Notes: a model not told the origin generated them from the letters alone. Numbered from the stretch's first letter, positions 20,543-29,994 are shown. The stretch is DNA of 64,000 bases from Citreicoccus inhibens (GCF_019039035.1 NZ_JAHNZT010000005.1:1-64000), one strand, 5' to 3'. Numbers and translations are program-made.

Positions 20543-21108
20543 GGATTCTCCACGTCCGCCACCAGGACGGTGGCGTCATCGGTTTCGCGGCCGTAGCGCT
20601 CCAGCAACAGCGCGCACGCCGCCTCGGGCAAGAGCCCGCGCGTCAATTCCAGCTCCAGCCGCGAGCTCACGCCGTCGCTGAAGAGGACCAGTCGGTCTCC
20701 GCGCGCCGGCGTCACCTCGGCCTCGCGCACCGCGCGCACGTGCTGCCCGAGGATTCCGGGCGTGGGCAGCACGGGAATCTTCGTGCCCATCGCGCGCAGC
20801 TCCACGTTGCCCACGCCACCACAGCGCAGCGTGCGTCCGTCATACAGCGCGAGCATGGCCGCGGCGCCGCGTCCGCCGCGCAACGCCTGGTGCAGCGACT
20901 CCAGCACGGAGGCCAGGCCCGCCGTGAGCGGCACCTGCTCCAAGCAGCGCAGCGCCGCCTGGGCCGCGTCCGCCGCCAGCGGCCCGTGGCCCAGCGCATC
21001 CACCACCGCGAGCAGCGTGTGTCCGCCGTCCTCGCGGATCAACGCGCTGTCACCGTTCGCCGTCTCGCCGTGGCGGGGGCGTGAGCGGTGGGCGGCGGAC
21101 CACCTCAC
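20539..21108 (-). CDS. rsbX: RsbX-like PP2C phosphatase
   Basis: 189 residues from a GTG that overlaps the upstream stop (GTGA). The longer open frame upstream is only antisense to the RsbT coding frame. PP2C/SpoIIE metal-site elements are GDSALI, VVDALGHGP, FSDGVSS and DDATVLVAD. RsbX resets the stressosome by removing phosphates from RsbS and RsbR, and its place between rsbT and rsbS fits that. Confidence 0.82.
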   Translation of the reverse strand: MRWSAAHRSRPRHGETANGDSALIREDGGHTLLAVVDALGHGPLAADAAQAALRCLEQVPLTAGLASVLESLHQALRGGRGAAAMLALYDGRTLRCGGVGNVELRAMGTKIPVLPTPGILGQHVRAVREAEVTPARGDRLVLFSDGVSSRLELELTRGLLPEAACALLLERYGRETDDATVLVADVENP

Positions 21109-21818
21109 AGCCACACCTCGAACTCCACCTGGGTGCCCGCGGGGCCGGTGCGCACGTCGAACCGGTCCGCCAGCCGCTTCACGCCGAGCAGTCCCAGGCC
21201 CATGCCCGTCTTGCTGCGGTAATTGCCGGACAGCACCAGCTCCACGTTGGGGATGCCCTGGCCCTTGTCCTCGGCGCGCACGCGCAACATCCGCTTGGGC
21301 GTGCGCTCGGGGTGCAGGTGGATGATGCCGCCGCCCGCGTACGAAAGCTGATTGCGCGCCAGCTCGCTCACCGCGGTGGCCACCTTCTGGCACTCGAAGC
21401 CTCGGCCTCCCAACTCCTCGCACAGCGTTCGCGCCGTGAGTCGCGCGCTGCTCGCGTCCGCCTCCGAGCGGATGGTGAGCGTGGCGGGACGGACCACGAG
21501 CGCGGGGGGCGCGGCCTCCATGGGCGCGCTGGGCGTGGGCCGCGTGCCGAGCCCCGGCACGCTGGCGCGCGCCGCGGGGACGCCCGTGGCCATGCCCTTG
21601 AGCTCGGCCGCGAGCCGAGGGCGCTGGGCCGGGTGCATGAAGTGCCGCGACGCGGGCTCGAGCGCTTCGATGATGCGCGGCAGGTCTTCCGCGCGCAGCG
21701 AGCTTGCGGACAGCTTCAGGGGCTCCAAGGTGCCGCGAAGCACCAGGCGTGCCGCCGTCTCCGACATGAAGCCCTGAAGCACGCGCAGCAGCTGCGCGTG
21801 TAGCCCGTCTGCGTTCAA
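21105..21818 (-). CDS. rsbT: RsbT-like switch kinase with N-terminal extension
   Basis: 237 residues from a TTG overlapping the previous stop (TTGA). The C-terminal 130 residues are a GHKL kinase with RsbT motifs: SELARNQLSYAGGG, EDKGQGIPN and KTGMGLGLLGVKRLADRF. The N-terminal 100 residues (MNADGLHAQLLRVLQGFMSETAARLVL) are extra compared with the 133-residue Bacillus RsbT and form a separate helical domain. Released from the stressosome, RsbT normally activates the PP2C RsbU; no rsbU is in the window. Confidence 0.82.
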   Translation of the reverse strand: MNADGLHAQLLRVLQGFMSETAARLVLRGTLEPLKLSASSLRAEDLPRIIEALEPASRHFMHPAQRPRLAAELKGMATGVPAARASVPGLGTRPTPSAPMEAAPPALVVRPATLTIRSEADASSARLTARTLCEELGGRGFECQKVATAVSELARNQLSYAGGGIIHLHPERTPKRMLRVRAEDKGQGIPNVELVLSGNYRSKTGMGLGLLGVKRLADRFDVRTGPAGTQVEFEVWL

Positions 21819-22288
21819 AACAGTCTCCTCTCGCCCGGGGGTGTCAATCGCTTGCGAGCCACGACTTCGAGTCCGCCGCCCACGCGGTTGGTGACGCGCA
21901 CCGCGTCCATCAGCCGGCGCACCGCCGCGCCGCCCTCGCCCAGGCTCTCGCCCGGCAAGGGGCCCGGACGGCCGTCGCGGCCCGCGAAGAGGCGCTCCGG
22001 CTCCACCATCCCCGGGCCGTCATCCCAGGCGCGAATCCAGAGCCACTCCGCATCCACCCAGAGGTCCACGGTGCCGCCCGAGCGCGTGTGGCGGATCAGA
22101 TTGCTGGCCAGCTCGCTCACCACCACGGCCACCTCGGCGCTGCCCGCGGCCGCCAACCCCGCTTCGCGCGCGAACCGCCGGGTGAGCGCCGCCGCGACGG
22201 CCACATCGGAGGGGACCCGAATCGACAACCGAAACGGAGGCGCATCAGGTGGCTGACAAGGAGGCTCGGTAGGCAAGCAAGCAGTCAC
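21815..22288 (-). CDS. RsbW/RsbT-like GHKL anti-sigma-type kinase
   Basis: 157 residues starting at a GTG. The ATP-binding fold has VVVSELASNLIRHTRSGG, WDDGPGM and SLGEGGAAVRRLMDAV. It is closer to the HATPase_c_2 anti-sigma/RsbT class than to sensor kinases. As first gene of the module it overlaps rsbT by four bases. Its target could be STAS proteins of the module or a sigma factor encoded elsewhere; the sequence does not decide. Confidence 0.75.
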   Translation of the reverse strand: MTACLPTEPPCQPPDAPPFRLSIRVPSDVAVAAALTRRFAREAGLAAAGSAEVAVVVSELASNLIRHTRSGGTVDLWVDAEWLWIRAWDDGPGMVEPERLFAGRDGRPGPLPGESLGEGGAAVRRLMDAVRVTNRVGGGLEVVARKRLTPPGERRLF

Positions 22289-22772
22289 AGCGGAAAAATG
22301 CGCTGATTGAAGTATCAGAGTTCGAAAATGTGTCCAGTGGGTGACAATCGCCCGCTCGTGAGTCCGACTCTACCCCTGACAGGGATTCGGCCGTGAGCAA
22401 TGGATTGTCATATCCGATGGGGTGAAAACGGCCCCGGACGGTGAGAGGGCGGAGAGACTTTGTGCGTGAAAAGGCCCGTGGGCCCGGTGCCCTCCTCGGC
22501 GCCGCGCCCACGTGCCTTTCCCGTCCTTGTTGAGCCGGGCCGTCCGTGTTCCGCGGCCCTGCTGGCCCTTACGGAAGGAACCGTCCAAGAGAGCCCCCTC
22601 CGGGTCGCCGCGCGGATTCCAGGTCGAGGACGGGGAGGGGGTGTCGCCAGGGAAAGGTAGCCATGGCGCCGCGGCGGACAGCGAGCGAGTCCGCCCGCGT
22701 GGCGCGTGGATGCCCGAGGGACGAGGCGCACACGCAGGGCCCGTCTTCTTGTCTGTCGCGTTGCGTCGTGCG
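22289..22772. other. Intergenic region, 484 bp, with candidate rsb promoter
   Basis: The region lies upstream of the rsb operon and downstream of the PEGA kinase, both on the minus strand. On that strand TGGACA (22331-22336) and TACTTC (22309-22314) are 16 bases apart and could be a promoter, ending about 20 bases before the GTG. GGCCCGTGGGCC near 22470 is a short GC dyad. ORFs on the plus strand here are antisense or low quality. No repeat array. Confidence 0.35.
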
Positions 22773-25736
22773 TCAGCGCTCGGAGCGGCTGGAGCCCTTG
22801 AGGGCCTCGGCGCGTTGCTTCCGGTTCATCGTGGTGACGTCGACGATGTCCACGTCGATGGCGCCTTGGTTGTCGCTCGCGCGCGTGTCGGGGAAGGTGC
22901 AGCGCAGGTCCTCGGCGCCAGTCACCTGATAGCGCTTGCCCGTCTCGAACAATCGATGGGAGCGCCGCACGGACTCCGCCGTGGGACCTCGCTCCACGCA
23001 CAGCACCTGATGCACGCGGCCGTTGGCGCCGGGGTGCAGCTCCGCGATGTCATCGCGCACGGTGAGCAGGTACGTGGAGCGCGGATTGAGTCCGCGCAGG
23101 ATGACCTGGTGCTCGGGCTTGAGCTGGAGCGCGTTCTTCTCGGCGTCGAACACGAGCGCGCGCGGGGGCACGTACGCGGACTGCCGCAGGTGGACGCGCA
23201 CGCTGCCGCGGTTGTCCTCGGGGCCGTTCTCGTCGAGGACGAAGAAGTGCAGCCGCTTGGCTCCCTTCACGGTGCGCGGGGACGCGCCCACGAGGCCGAA
23301 GGAGTTGTCGGCGGGGACGTCGCCCTCGGCGAAGTAGACGAGCGTGTTGGACGTCGTGCCCTCGCCGTCCGCGAGCGCCGCGCTGCCATCCGTCCAGACG
23401 GAGTAGGCGGCGTTGGGGCTCACGTCGATGTTGGCCGTGGCGTACTCCGGCACGGGCATCGCGTTGAACATGGGGCGCAGCACGAGCAGGCGCGTGGGGT
23501 AGTCCACCTCGTACATGTCGCGGTTCTTGCCGTCGAGCGAGTCGCCCGTGCCGCCGTCACCCGCGGGCGCCGGCGCGACCGCCACCGCGGCGCCGCCATC
23601 GCTCGGAGCCGTGCCGCCAGCCGTGGCGGCCTGGGCAACGGCCTGCGGCGCGGTGCCGGCATCTCCCGCGCCCGTGGTCGCGGGGGCCGTTGCGGCTGGC
23701 TCCGAGGGCAGGCGCTGTAGGTCCGCGTTGAGGTGGACCTCGCTGTTGATGGGCACGAAGCGCTTGGTCCAGGGCTGGTACCCCTGGAGCGAGAGCACGA
23801 GCGTGTGCGGCGCGTGGACATCTCCGCCCACGAGCTTGCTCGGCGTGCGACCTCGCTCCTGGCCATTGAGGAGGATGGTGGCCCCCTCGGGCTTGGAGGT
23901 GATCCACAGGACGGTGACGACCTCGGGGTCCTGCGTCGCACCTTCGTGCGGGATGACGAAGTGCCAGAACAGCCAGACGAAGAGCACCGTGATGGTGGCC
24001 CCGAAGATGCCGAGGCTCAGGGTGCGCATCTGCTTCTGGCGCTGCGCGTTGCGCTCGGCCTCCTCGCGGGCAATCACCTCGCGCGCGTTGTCCGCGTGGG
24101 CCTTCGCGCCGACAGGCGGGCGGAGCACGGTGGGCGGCGCGTGCACCTCGGTGGAGGCCGCGGGGCTCGCGGTGGCCGTCTCCGTCATGACGGCGGGGAT
24201 CTCCACGGGCGTGTCGCGCGGAGCCGCCAGCGTGGGCATCGCCGTCGGCTGCTTCGCCAGCGTCGAGTCGGTATCCGGCTCGACGGAAAGCTCTGGCGGC
24301 GTGGGCGGGAGCGGGCGCCGTCCCGTGCCGGTGTTCTCGCCGCGCGGGATGTTGGGATTGGTCACCCGACGCATGCCGGACGTGGTGTTGCGGCGCGCGG
24401 AGGCGTTGCTGGTGACGGAGTTCCCACCGCCATCACTGCCGGGGCGCGAACCGGGAGCGCTGGGCGGACGACTTCCACCCGCGGCGGGCGCGCGAGGGAT
24501 GTTGGCGCTGGAGGGGCGCGCGGAGCCCGCGGACGAGGGCAGCTTGGCGCGCCCCTGGGACGGCTCCACCGCGGAGCTCTGCCACGACGCGAGCAGCTCG
24601 CGGAAGCTCGGGGAGATCTCCACCTTGCGCCCCTCGGCGGCCAGCTCCTCGGCGAAGAGGAAGGCCATGAGCTGGCTGAGCATCGCGGTGGAGAAGCGCG
24701 TGTTGTCCCGGTACAGCAGCTCGCTCAGGGACTCGCTGAGGTCCTGCGCCGTCTGGTAGCGCGACTCCCGGTCGAGCGCCATCGCGTGACCGATGACGGT
24801 CTCCAGCTCCGGGCTGACGCCAGGATTCACCGCGGAGGGGGGCAGGTAGTCCGCCGTGAGGATGCGCGGCAGCACCGTGACGAACTCGCCCTCCAGCGGA
24901 CGGCGTCCGCACACCATCTCGTAGAGGACGACGCCCGCGGCGTAGACGTCCGTGCGCGGATCCAGGTCCTGCCGGCCTTGCGCCTGCTCGGGGGAGAAGT
25001 AGGGGTACTTGCCCTTGAGCGTCCCGGGAGACGTCTTCGCCTCCACCACGCTGGTGGCCTTGGCGATGCCGAAGTCGATGACCTTGACCTCGCCCTCATA
25101 CGAGATGAGGACGTTGTCGGGGGACACGTCGCGGTGCACGAGCCCGAGCGCCCGTCCATCCTCGCCCACGTGCCGGTGCGCGTAGTCCAGCCCGTCACAC
25201 AGCTTGCTGGCGATGTGCAGCGCCAGGGGCATGGGGAAGAAGCCCATGCCCGCGCGCGCCGCGCGCCGCAGCACCTTCGACAGGGGCTGGCCGTGCACCA
25301 GCTCCATGGCGATGAAGTACTGCCCGTCCACCTCTCCGAAGTCGAAGACCTGCGCGATGTTCCCGTGGGTCAGCCCCGCGGCCACCCGCGCCTCGCTGAT
25401 GAACATCTCGACGAAGTCGGTGTCGTCGACGAAGTGCGGGAGGATCTGCTTGATGACGCACGGCTTCGTGACGCCTGCCGCGCCCGTCAGTCGAGCGCGA
25501 TACGTGACGGCCATGCCGCCCGCGGCAATCTTCGACAGCAGGACGTACTTGCCAAATGGCTGAAGGCTGTTGGGGTCCGCCACGGGTGCTGGTTCGGGGG
25601 AAGAAAAGGGATGTGGAGCATACTCCCCTTCACCGGAAAGTCCCGTTAGCGCTCGCATCTCACGCGAAGTTTTCGCTGGTGGTGGTGCAGTCCGCGCCGT
25701 GACGCCCACCTGTCGCCCCGTGAAATGCGATGTCAT
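22773..25736 (-). CDS. Membrane Ser/Thr protein kinase with PEGA domain
   Basis: About 987 residues from the ATG at 25736; starts at 25904 and at Met27 are possible. The kinase domain (about 64-345) has the glycine loop IAAGGMAVTYR, the ATP lysine in CVIKQILP (K96), HRDVSPDN at 201-208, DFG at 221-223 and the YFSPEQAQG activation segment. A 200-residue Ser/Pro/Arg-rich linker leads to one transmembrane helix (571-595). A PEGA domain follows at about 608-675 (SKPEGATILLNGQERGRTP), then an Ala/Gly linker and a 280-residue outer region with no domain I recognise. The topology puts the kinase inside and the PEGA part outside. This architecture is common in myxobacteria. Confidence 0.88.
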   Translation of the reverse strand: MTSHFTGRQVGVTARTAPPPAKTSREMRALTGLSGEGEYAPHPFSSPEPAPVADPNSLQPFGKYVLLSKIAAGGMAVTYRARLTGAAGVTKPCVIKQILPHFVDDTDFVEMFISEARVAAGLTHGNIAQVFDFGEVDGQYFIAMELVHGQPLSKVLRRAARAGMGFFPMPLALHIASKLCDGLDYAHRHVGEDGRALGLVHRDVSPDNVLISYEGEVKVIDFGIAKATSVVEAKTSPGTLKGKYPYFSPEQAQGRQDLDPRTDVYAAGVVLYEMVCGRRPLEGEFVTVLPRILTADYLPPSAVNPGVSPELETVIGHAMALDRESRYQTAQDLSESLSELLYRDNTRFSTAMLSQLMAFLFAEELAAEGRKVEISPSFRELLASWQSSAVEPSQGRAKLPSSAGSARPSSANIPRAPAAGGSRPPSAPGSRPGSDGGGNSVTSNASARRNTTSGMRRVTNPNIPRGENTGTGRRPLPPTPPELSVEPDTDSTLAKQPTAMPTLAAPRDTPVEIPAVMTETATASPAASTEVHAPPTVLRPPVGAKAHADNAREVIAREEAERNAQRQKQMRTLSLGIFGATITVLFVWLFWHFVIPHEGATQDPEVVTVLWITSKPEGATILLNGQERGRTPSKLVGGDVHAPHTLVLSLQGYQPWTKRFVPINSEVHLNADLQRLPSEPAATAPATTGAGDAGTAPQAVAQAATAGGTAPSDGGAAVAVAPAPAGDGGTGDSLDGKNRDMYEVDYPTRLLVLRPMFNAMPVPEYATANIDVSPNAAYSVWTDGSAALADGEGTTSNTLVYFAEGDVPADNSFGLVGASPRTVKGAKRLHFFVLDENGPEDNRGSVRVHLRQSAYVPPRALVFDAEKNALQLKPEHQVILRGLNPRSTYLLTVRDDIAELHPGANGRVHQVLCVERGPTAESVRRSHRLFETGKRYQVTGAEDLRCTFPDTRASDNQGAIDVDIVDVTTMNRKQRAEALKGSSRSER

Positions 25737-26014
25737 TTCAAACCCGGGTCCTTCTCGAAGCGAGCCGGTGCTGTCTCGGAATGATTGGTTCAGGTGGGTG
25801 AAGTATCTGGAGAAGCTCGGCAACCACTTGGATTCTTTAGGGTTGTTTGACGTCCGGTCGTTGCCGCGCGAGGCATGGTGAGGCGCGCTGCTGGGGGACT
25901 TCACACTTCTTCACGGCGCTTCATGCGGCCTGGGCGGGGCTCGGCGTTATGTACGGCCCCATGCCGGGCCGGGCGGACTGAAGACGTGCCTTCCCGGGAA
26001 TCGAGGCAGCGGTG

Positions 26015-27331
26015 ATGGCATCGGCGCTCCACCTCCCAGGTCGGTGGGCAGTCCTGGCGGCGGTGTTCGCGCTGCTGGTGTCCGCGCGTCCCGCGCGAGC
26101 TCAGGACCTGGGGAGTGATTCCCTCTCCGCGCTCGACCTGCTGGCGCGCGGGCCGGAGCTGGGCGCCTCCGACGTGCCAGGCGAGTCGCGTGCGAGGAAG
26201 GCCGCGGCGGACATCACGTCGCGCACGCTGGCGGATCCGCCCGTGAAGCCTCCGGAGAGGGTCTCCTCGGATTCCTCCTTGCCTGAGCCCATGGCCGAGG
26301 TGGCCGTGCCGCCCTCGCGGTGGAGTCCCGCGGAGCGCCCTACGTTCAAGCCGCTTCCGGCGGTGGCCGCGGTGGTGCCGGGGCTGGTGTTGCATGGCCT
26401 CGGGCCGTGGCTGGCGGGAGACGCGAAGACCGGGCGCCAGTTGTTCGCGCTGGAGGGCGCGGGACTTGGGCTCATCGCGGTGGGCGGTGTGCCCATCGTG
26501 TTGACGGGGGCCTCGCGTCGGACCATCGGGCCGCTGTACGCGGTGACGCTCGCGGGCGCGGGGCTGTTCTCCATCTCGGCGCTCTCGAATCTCTATGCGG
26601 TGATGGCTCCGGTGGTGGAGCCCGGTGTGGTGCCGGCGTCACTGCCGCCGCTGGAGCTGGAGATGGGCTACCAGTACGTGCACGACCCCGCGTTCCAATA
26701 CGACCACTTCGTCGCGCTGGGCGCGGTGGCGCGAGTGTCCGCGTTCCGGTTGGAGGCGGCGGCGCGCATGGCCCCAGGCGAAGGGAACACGCGAGTGCGC
26801 GCGGGCGGTGCATACCGGTTGATGGGCGCACCCGAGCAGACGCTGGGCCAGGGAGACGGGACGTCATTGGACGCCGAGCTGTTCGCGCTCTACCACCGCT
26901 TCCCCACGGAGGGCTTCACGGTGGGCGGTGGCGAGGCGGGGCTGCGCGGACGTTACGCGATGGCGCGCCTGAGTCCGCGGCTGGAGGGGGCGTTCGCAGA
27001 GGCGAGCCTGGGCATGTCCTTCCAGGGCTACAGCTACCCAGGGCCGCCCTCGGACGACAACCTGCATGAGCAACTGCTCTTCACCTTCGGCTACGGCGTG
27101 TGGCTGGGCCGAGGAGGGCCACTGCGAGGCGAGGCGATGATCTTCTACGACCATCGCAAGGACGACCTCGCGGGCGGCATGCGCACGCTGGGCGGAGGCG
27201 TGGTCGGCTCGGTCGGGTTGCGAGGGCGCGTGCTGCTGTCCAACTCGTGGGGCATCGCCGCGGAAGCGCAAGCAGGTGGAGCGCTCGTCGGACGGCTGTC
27301 GCTCCTCTACGCCTTGGGCGGCGAGACGTGA
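26015..27331 (+). CDS. Secreted outer-membrane-type protein, unknown
   Basis: 438 residues from the ATG at 26015 (a GTG directly precedes it). A signal peptide ends near SARPARAQ. After a polar linker there are two hydrophobic hairpin-like stretches (about 115-195: VAAVVPGLVLHGLGPWL, then GLFSISALSNLYAVMA). From residue 215 amphipathic strands alternate to a glycine-rich end, suggesting a beta-barrel in the outer membrane. No family recognised. It is transcribed divergently from the PEGA kinase. Confidence 0.6.
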   Translation: MASALHLPGRWAVLAAVFALLVSARPARAQDLGSDSLSALDLLARGPELGASDVPGESRARKAAADITSRTLADPPVKPPERVSSDSSLPEPMAEVAVPPSRWSPAERPTFKPLPAVAAVVPGLVLHGLGPWLAGDAKTGRQLFALEGAGLGLIAVGGVPIVLTGASRRTIGPLYAVTLAGAGLFSISALSNLYAVMAPVVEPGVVPASLPPLELEMGYQYVHDPAFQYDHFVALGAVARVSAFRLEAAARMAPGEGNTRVRAGGAYRLMGAPEQTLGQGDGTSLDAELFALYHRFPTEGFTVGGGEAGLRGRYAMARLSPRLEGAFAEASLGMSFQGYSYPGPPSDDNLHEQLLFTFGYGVWLGRGGPLRGEAMIFYDHRKDDLAGGMRTLGGGVVGSVGLRGRVLLSNSWGIAAEAQAGGALVGRLSLLYALGGET

Positions 27332-27531
27332 GCGGCGGAATGAAGCACGGCGTGCTCGGTAACAAGCGCGTGGCGCGCGCACAGGACCGGGTGCGAGCGT
27401 CTCCCCGTGACGCAGTGGGAGGCGCGAGCGGTGCGATGTTTCCATGCGTGCTCACCGCGCGCGGCCGCGCCACGGAAGCGCGCGGCGGGCGGAGGGCGTG
27501 TGTCACTCCTGGGTGCAAGGGGAGGCGCGGC

Positions 27532-28641
27532 GTGAACGGTGCGATGTGGCAAGGTGTCCTCGCGGCGCTGTTGATTACGGCCTGTGTCCGTCCTGCGGAG
27601 GAGCGCGCGACGCGTGATGCGGCCGTGGGGCGCGAAGAGGTCGGTGGCGTGTCGGTGGAGGTGGAGGGCGGGCTGGCGTCGGTGCGCGCACTGGCGCCCG
27701 GTGGCCTGGAGCTGTGGGGACAGGCACCTGTCTTCTCCGCGAAGGTGACGACGGCGGCGGACGCGCCCTCGGGGCTGTTGCTCACCGTGCACAACGCGAT
27801 GCCGGATGCGGAGCTGACCGCGACGGACGACAGCGGCGGCGGGGTGCCCGTGGAGCCGTTCCCGTCGGTGCGGCCCACGTTGAAGGTCTGGCGTGTAGGG
27901 GTTCGCCCAGGGAGCGTGGCGCGCCTCACGGTGTCGCCGCCCGATTGGGACGCCGATGCCCCCTTCCGCTTCGCGGCGCTGGCGGATGTTCAGGAGGCAT
28001 TGTCGCGCGTGGGGGATGTCTACGCGCGCATGTCCGAGGACCCTTCGCTGCGCTTCATCTTCTTCGCGGGAGACCTGACGGAGCGGGGCCAGCGCGAGGA
28101 ACTGGAGGAGTTCCAGCAGCGGCTGGAGTTCGGCGCCCGCATCCCGTTGTTCGCCACGTTGGGCAACCACGAGACATTCACGCAAGACGCGCGGGCGTAC
28201 CACCAACGGGTCGGTCGAGGCAGCCAGCACTTCGTCTTCCACGGCGTGCACTTCAGCTTGGTGGACTCGGGTAACGGAACGGTGGACCCCATCGTGGAGA
28301 CGCAACTCGACGGGTGGCTCGACGAGGCACGCGATGCCGTGCATGTGGTGGCCATGCATGTGCCTCCGTTGGATCCCGTGGGGGTTCGCGGAGGCGGGTT
28401 CGCCAGCCGGAACGAGGCCGCGGGGCTGGTGGGCAAGCTCGCGCGCGCGGGTGTGGACCTCACGCTGTATGGGCACATCCATTCGTATTATTCGTTTTCG
28501 AACGCGGGAATTCCGGCGTTCATCTCCGGTGGCGGAGGTGCCATCCCCGAGCGCTTCGACGGAGTGGGTCGGCACTACCTCGCGGTGGAGGTGTCACCCC
28601 GCGAGGGCGTTCGGGATGTGGGGCTGGTGCGCGTAGACTGA
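27532..28641 (+). CDS. Lipoprotein metallophosphoesterase (calcineurin-like)
   Basis: 369 residues from a GTG with GGGGAGG seven bases upstream. ALLITAC is a lipobox, so it is membrane-anchored on the outer side. Metallophosphoesterase motifs in order are LADVQ (Gln where many members have His), FAGDLTERG, TLGNHETF, VVAMHVPPLD and LYGHIHSYYS. The N-terminal 100 residues are a beta-rich domain that resembles the one preceding the catalytic domain in purple-acid-phosphatase-like enzymes. It probably hydrolyses phosphomonoesters or diesters outside the cytoplasm. Its stop precedes the next start by 4 bases. Confidence 0.82.
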   Translation: MNGAMWQGVLAALLITACVRPAEERATRDAAVGREEVGGVSVEVEGGLASVRALAPGGLELWGQAPVFSAKVTTAADAPSGLLLTVHNAMPDAELTATDDSGGGVPVEPFPSVRPTLKVWRVGVRPGSVARLTVSPPDWDADAPFRFAALADVQEALSRVGDVYARMSEDPSLRFIFFAGDLTERGQREELEEFQQRLEFGARIPLFATLGNHETFTQDARAYHQRVGRGSQHFVFHGVHFSLVDSGNGTVDPIVETQLDGWLDEARDAVHVVAMHVPPLDPVGVRGGGFASRNEAAGLVGKLARAGVDLTLYGHIHSYYSFSNAGIPAFISGGGGAIPERFDGVGRHYLAVEVSPREGVRDVGLVRVD

Positions 28642-28645
28642 GCCC

Positions 28646-29242
28646 GTGATGACGGATTCCGCGCAGGCGTTACGAGCCCGGATGGCGCTGTGCCAGCCGG
28701 AGCACACGCTCATGGGGTTCTTCTTCGAGGGGCTGCTGGAAGGAGTGGAGCGGCTCGCGGGAGAGGAGACATTGCGCGAGGCGCGCGCGATGACGCGAGG
28801 ACTGGCGAAGCTCAAGTCTCATCAGTCGTGTTCCGCGCTGGAGTATCTGAGCGTGCTCGACCTGGCGGCGCGCGAGTTGGAGCGGCGCGGTCAGGGGTAT
28901 GCGAGTGCGGTCGAGCAGGTGGCGCGCGAGGCCTCCGCGCGGGTGTTCTCCTCGGCGGTGGGGCAGCTCGTGTTGGCCATCGCGGGAGATGATCCGCACC
29001 GAGGCTTGTCCAACGTGCCAGGGCTCGCGGGGGCGACGTGCACGTTCGGTGAGCGGGACTACGAGCGCGTCTCGGACACAAGCGCGCGGCTCACCTTCCG
29101 GGGCGACCTCTTGGGGCCCTCCTGGTGCACGGGGCTGACGCTGGGCGGGGTGTCACGTGGACCCACCGGGCAGCGCTTCGTGGCCGAGTTGGAGTCCGGC
29201 GCGGAGCCCTTCACGGACTTCGCGCTGGTGGTCCGCTGGTGA
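28646..29242 (+). CDS. Divergent DUF2378/TIGR02265-like protein
   Basis: 198 residues beginning at GTG-ATG. The stretch CTFGERDYERVSDTSARLTFRGDLLGPSWCTGL matches the conserved end of the Myxococcales DUF2378 family (compare the gene at 11161), but the final motif is altered. The N-terminal half is helical. It is soluble, with unknown function. Coupling to the metallophosphoesterase suggests co-expression. Confidence 0.6.
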   Translation: MMTDSAQALRARMALCQPEHTLMGFFFEGLLEGVERLAGEETLREARAMTRGLAKLKSHQSCSALEYLSVLDLAARELERRGQGYASAVEQVAREASARVFSSAVGQLVLAIAGDDPHRGLSNVPGLAGATCTFGERDYERVSDTSARLTFRGDLLGPSWCTGLTLGGVSRGPTGQRFVAELESGAEPFTDFALVVRW

Positions 29243-29347
29243 ACGTGCGCCGAGGCCCGACTTTCAGGCTCCGGAGCGAACCCCCTTGAAAGGACACTGA
29301 ACATCTGGGCAGATGGTGGCTCCCCTGCCTTGTGAGGAGGCACCCAC

Positions 29348-29875
29348 ATGTTCGATCCGACCGACAACGACTCCATCTCTCCCTCGCTGCGCGCGCTGCT
29401 CGAGCTGTTCGCCACGGACCTGGCCGAGGTTCGCTTCCCGGACCTGGACACGGCGGTGCTGGGTGATGCCGCGGCGCTGGTGCGTGAGCGGGCCGAGGTG
29501 GTGGCGCGGGCGCAGGCCGGTCTGGAGGCGGCGCGCCAGGGGTTGCAGGAGAGCCAGGACGCGCTGCTCCAGAAGGGACAGCGGGCGCTGGCCTATGCGC
29601 GGGTCTTCGCCGAGGACGACGCCGCGCTGACCGAGAAGCTGGAGGGCATCCACCTGCCGCGCCCGATGCGCAAGGCGAGCAAGGCGGAGGGCACGCTCGC
29701 CGCGGAGCCCGTCGCGCCGTCCATTGGCTCCGAGGAGAACGCGCCCCGTCGCCGTGGCCGTCCGCCGAAGGTGCGGCCCCTGAATGGCGCCCCGCTGTTC
29801 TCGGACGGAGCCTCCGCGGAGCTCATCGCCGCGGTCCACGAAGAGTCCTCCAACGGAATGCTGCCGTCGGCTTGA
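29348..29875 (+). CDS. Coiled-coil protein with AT-hook-like motif
   Basis: 175 residues with a strong ribosome site (GAGGAGG). Residues 40-95 are helical with coiled-coil character (LVRERAEVVARAQAGLEAARQGLQ). Residues 128-137 contain RRRGRPPKV, the core of an AT-hook that binds the minor groove. This suggests a small nucleoid-associated or regulatory protein. The rest is unrecognised. Confidence 0.6.
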   Translation: MFDPTDNDSISPSLRALLELFATDLAEVRFPDLDTAVLGDAAALVRERAEVVARAQAGLEAARQGLQESQDALLQKGQRALAYARVFAEDDAALTEKLEGIHLPRPMRKASKAEGTLAAEPVAPSIGSEENAPRRRGRPPKVRPLNGAPLFSDGASAELIAAVHEESSNGMLPSA

Positions 29876-29916
29876 GCCCTCACTCGGGCGCGTCGCGCCA
29901 CGAAGGGCCCACTGCC

Positions 29917-29934
29917 AGGAGCGCGAGCGCTCCT
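29917..29934. terminator. Short palindromic hairpin between convergent genes
   Basis: AGGAGCG and CGCTCCT flank CGAG. It lies in the 119-base gap between the AT-hook gene and the convergent membrane gene, so it could terminate both. Confidence 0.45.
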
Positions 29935-29994
29935 CGGATGGGCCTCGCGCCTGCGCAGTGAATCGCGGCCCAGTGGCCCGCGAGCGGGGATGCG

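Noticed and set aside
20539-21423. RsbX as a 294-residue protein starting upstream
   Set aside because: The extra N-terminal 105 residues are an out-of-frame reading of the rsbT 3' end; GTG at 21108 overlaps the rsbT stop and gives a full PP2C domain.
22546-22929. 127-codon ORF on the plus strand, including ATG at 22662 with AGGAAAGG-like site
   Set aside because: Mostly antisense to the end of the PEGA kinase; composition Arg/Ser-rich and no homology seen.
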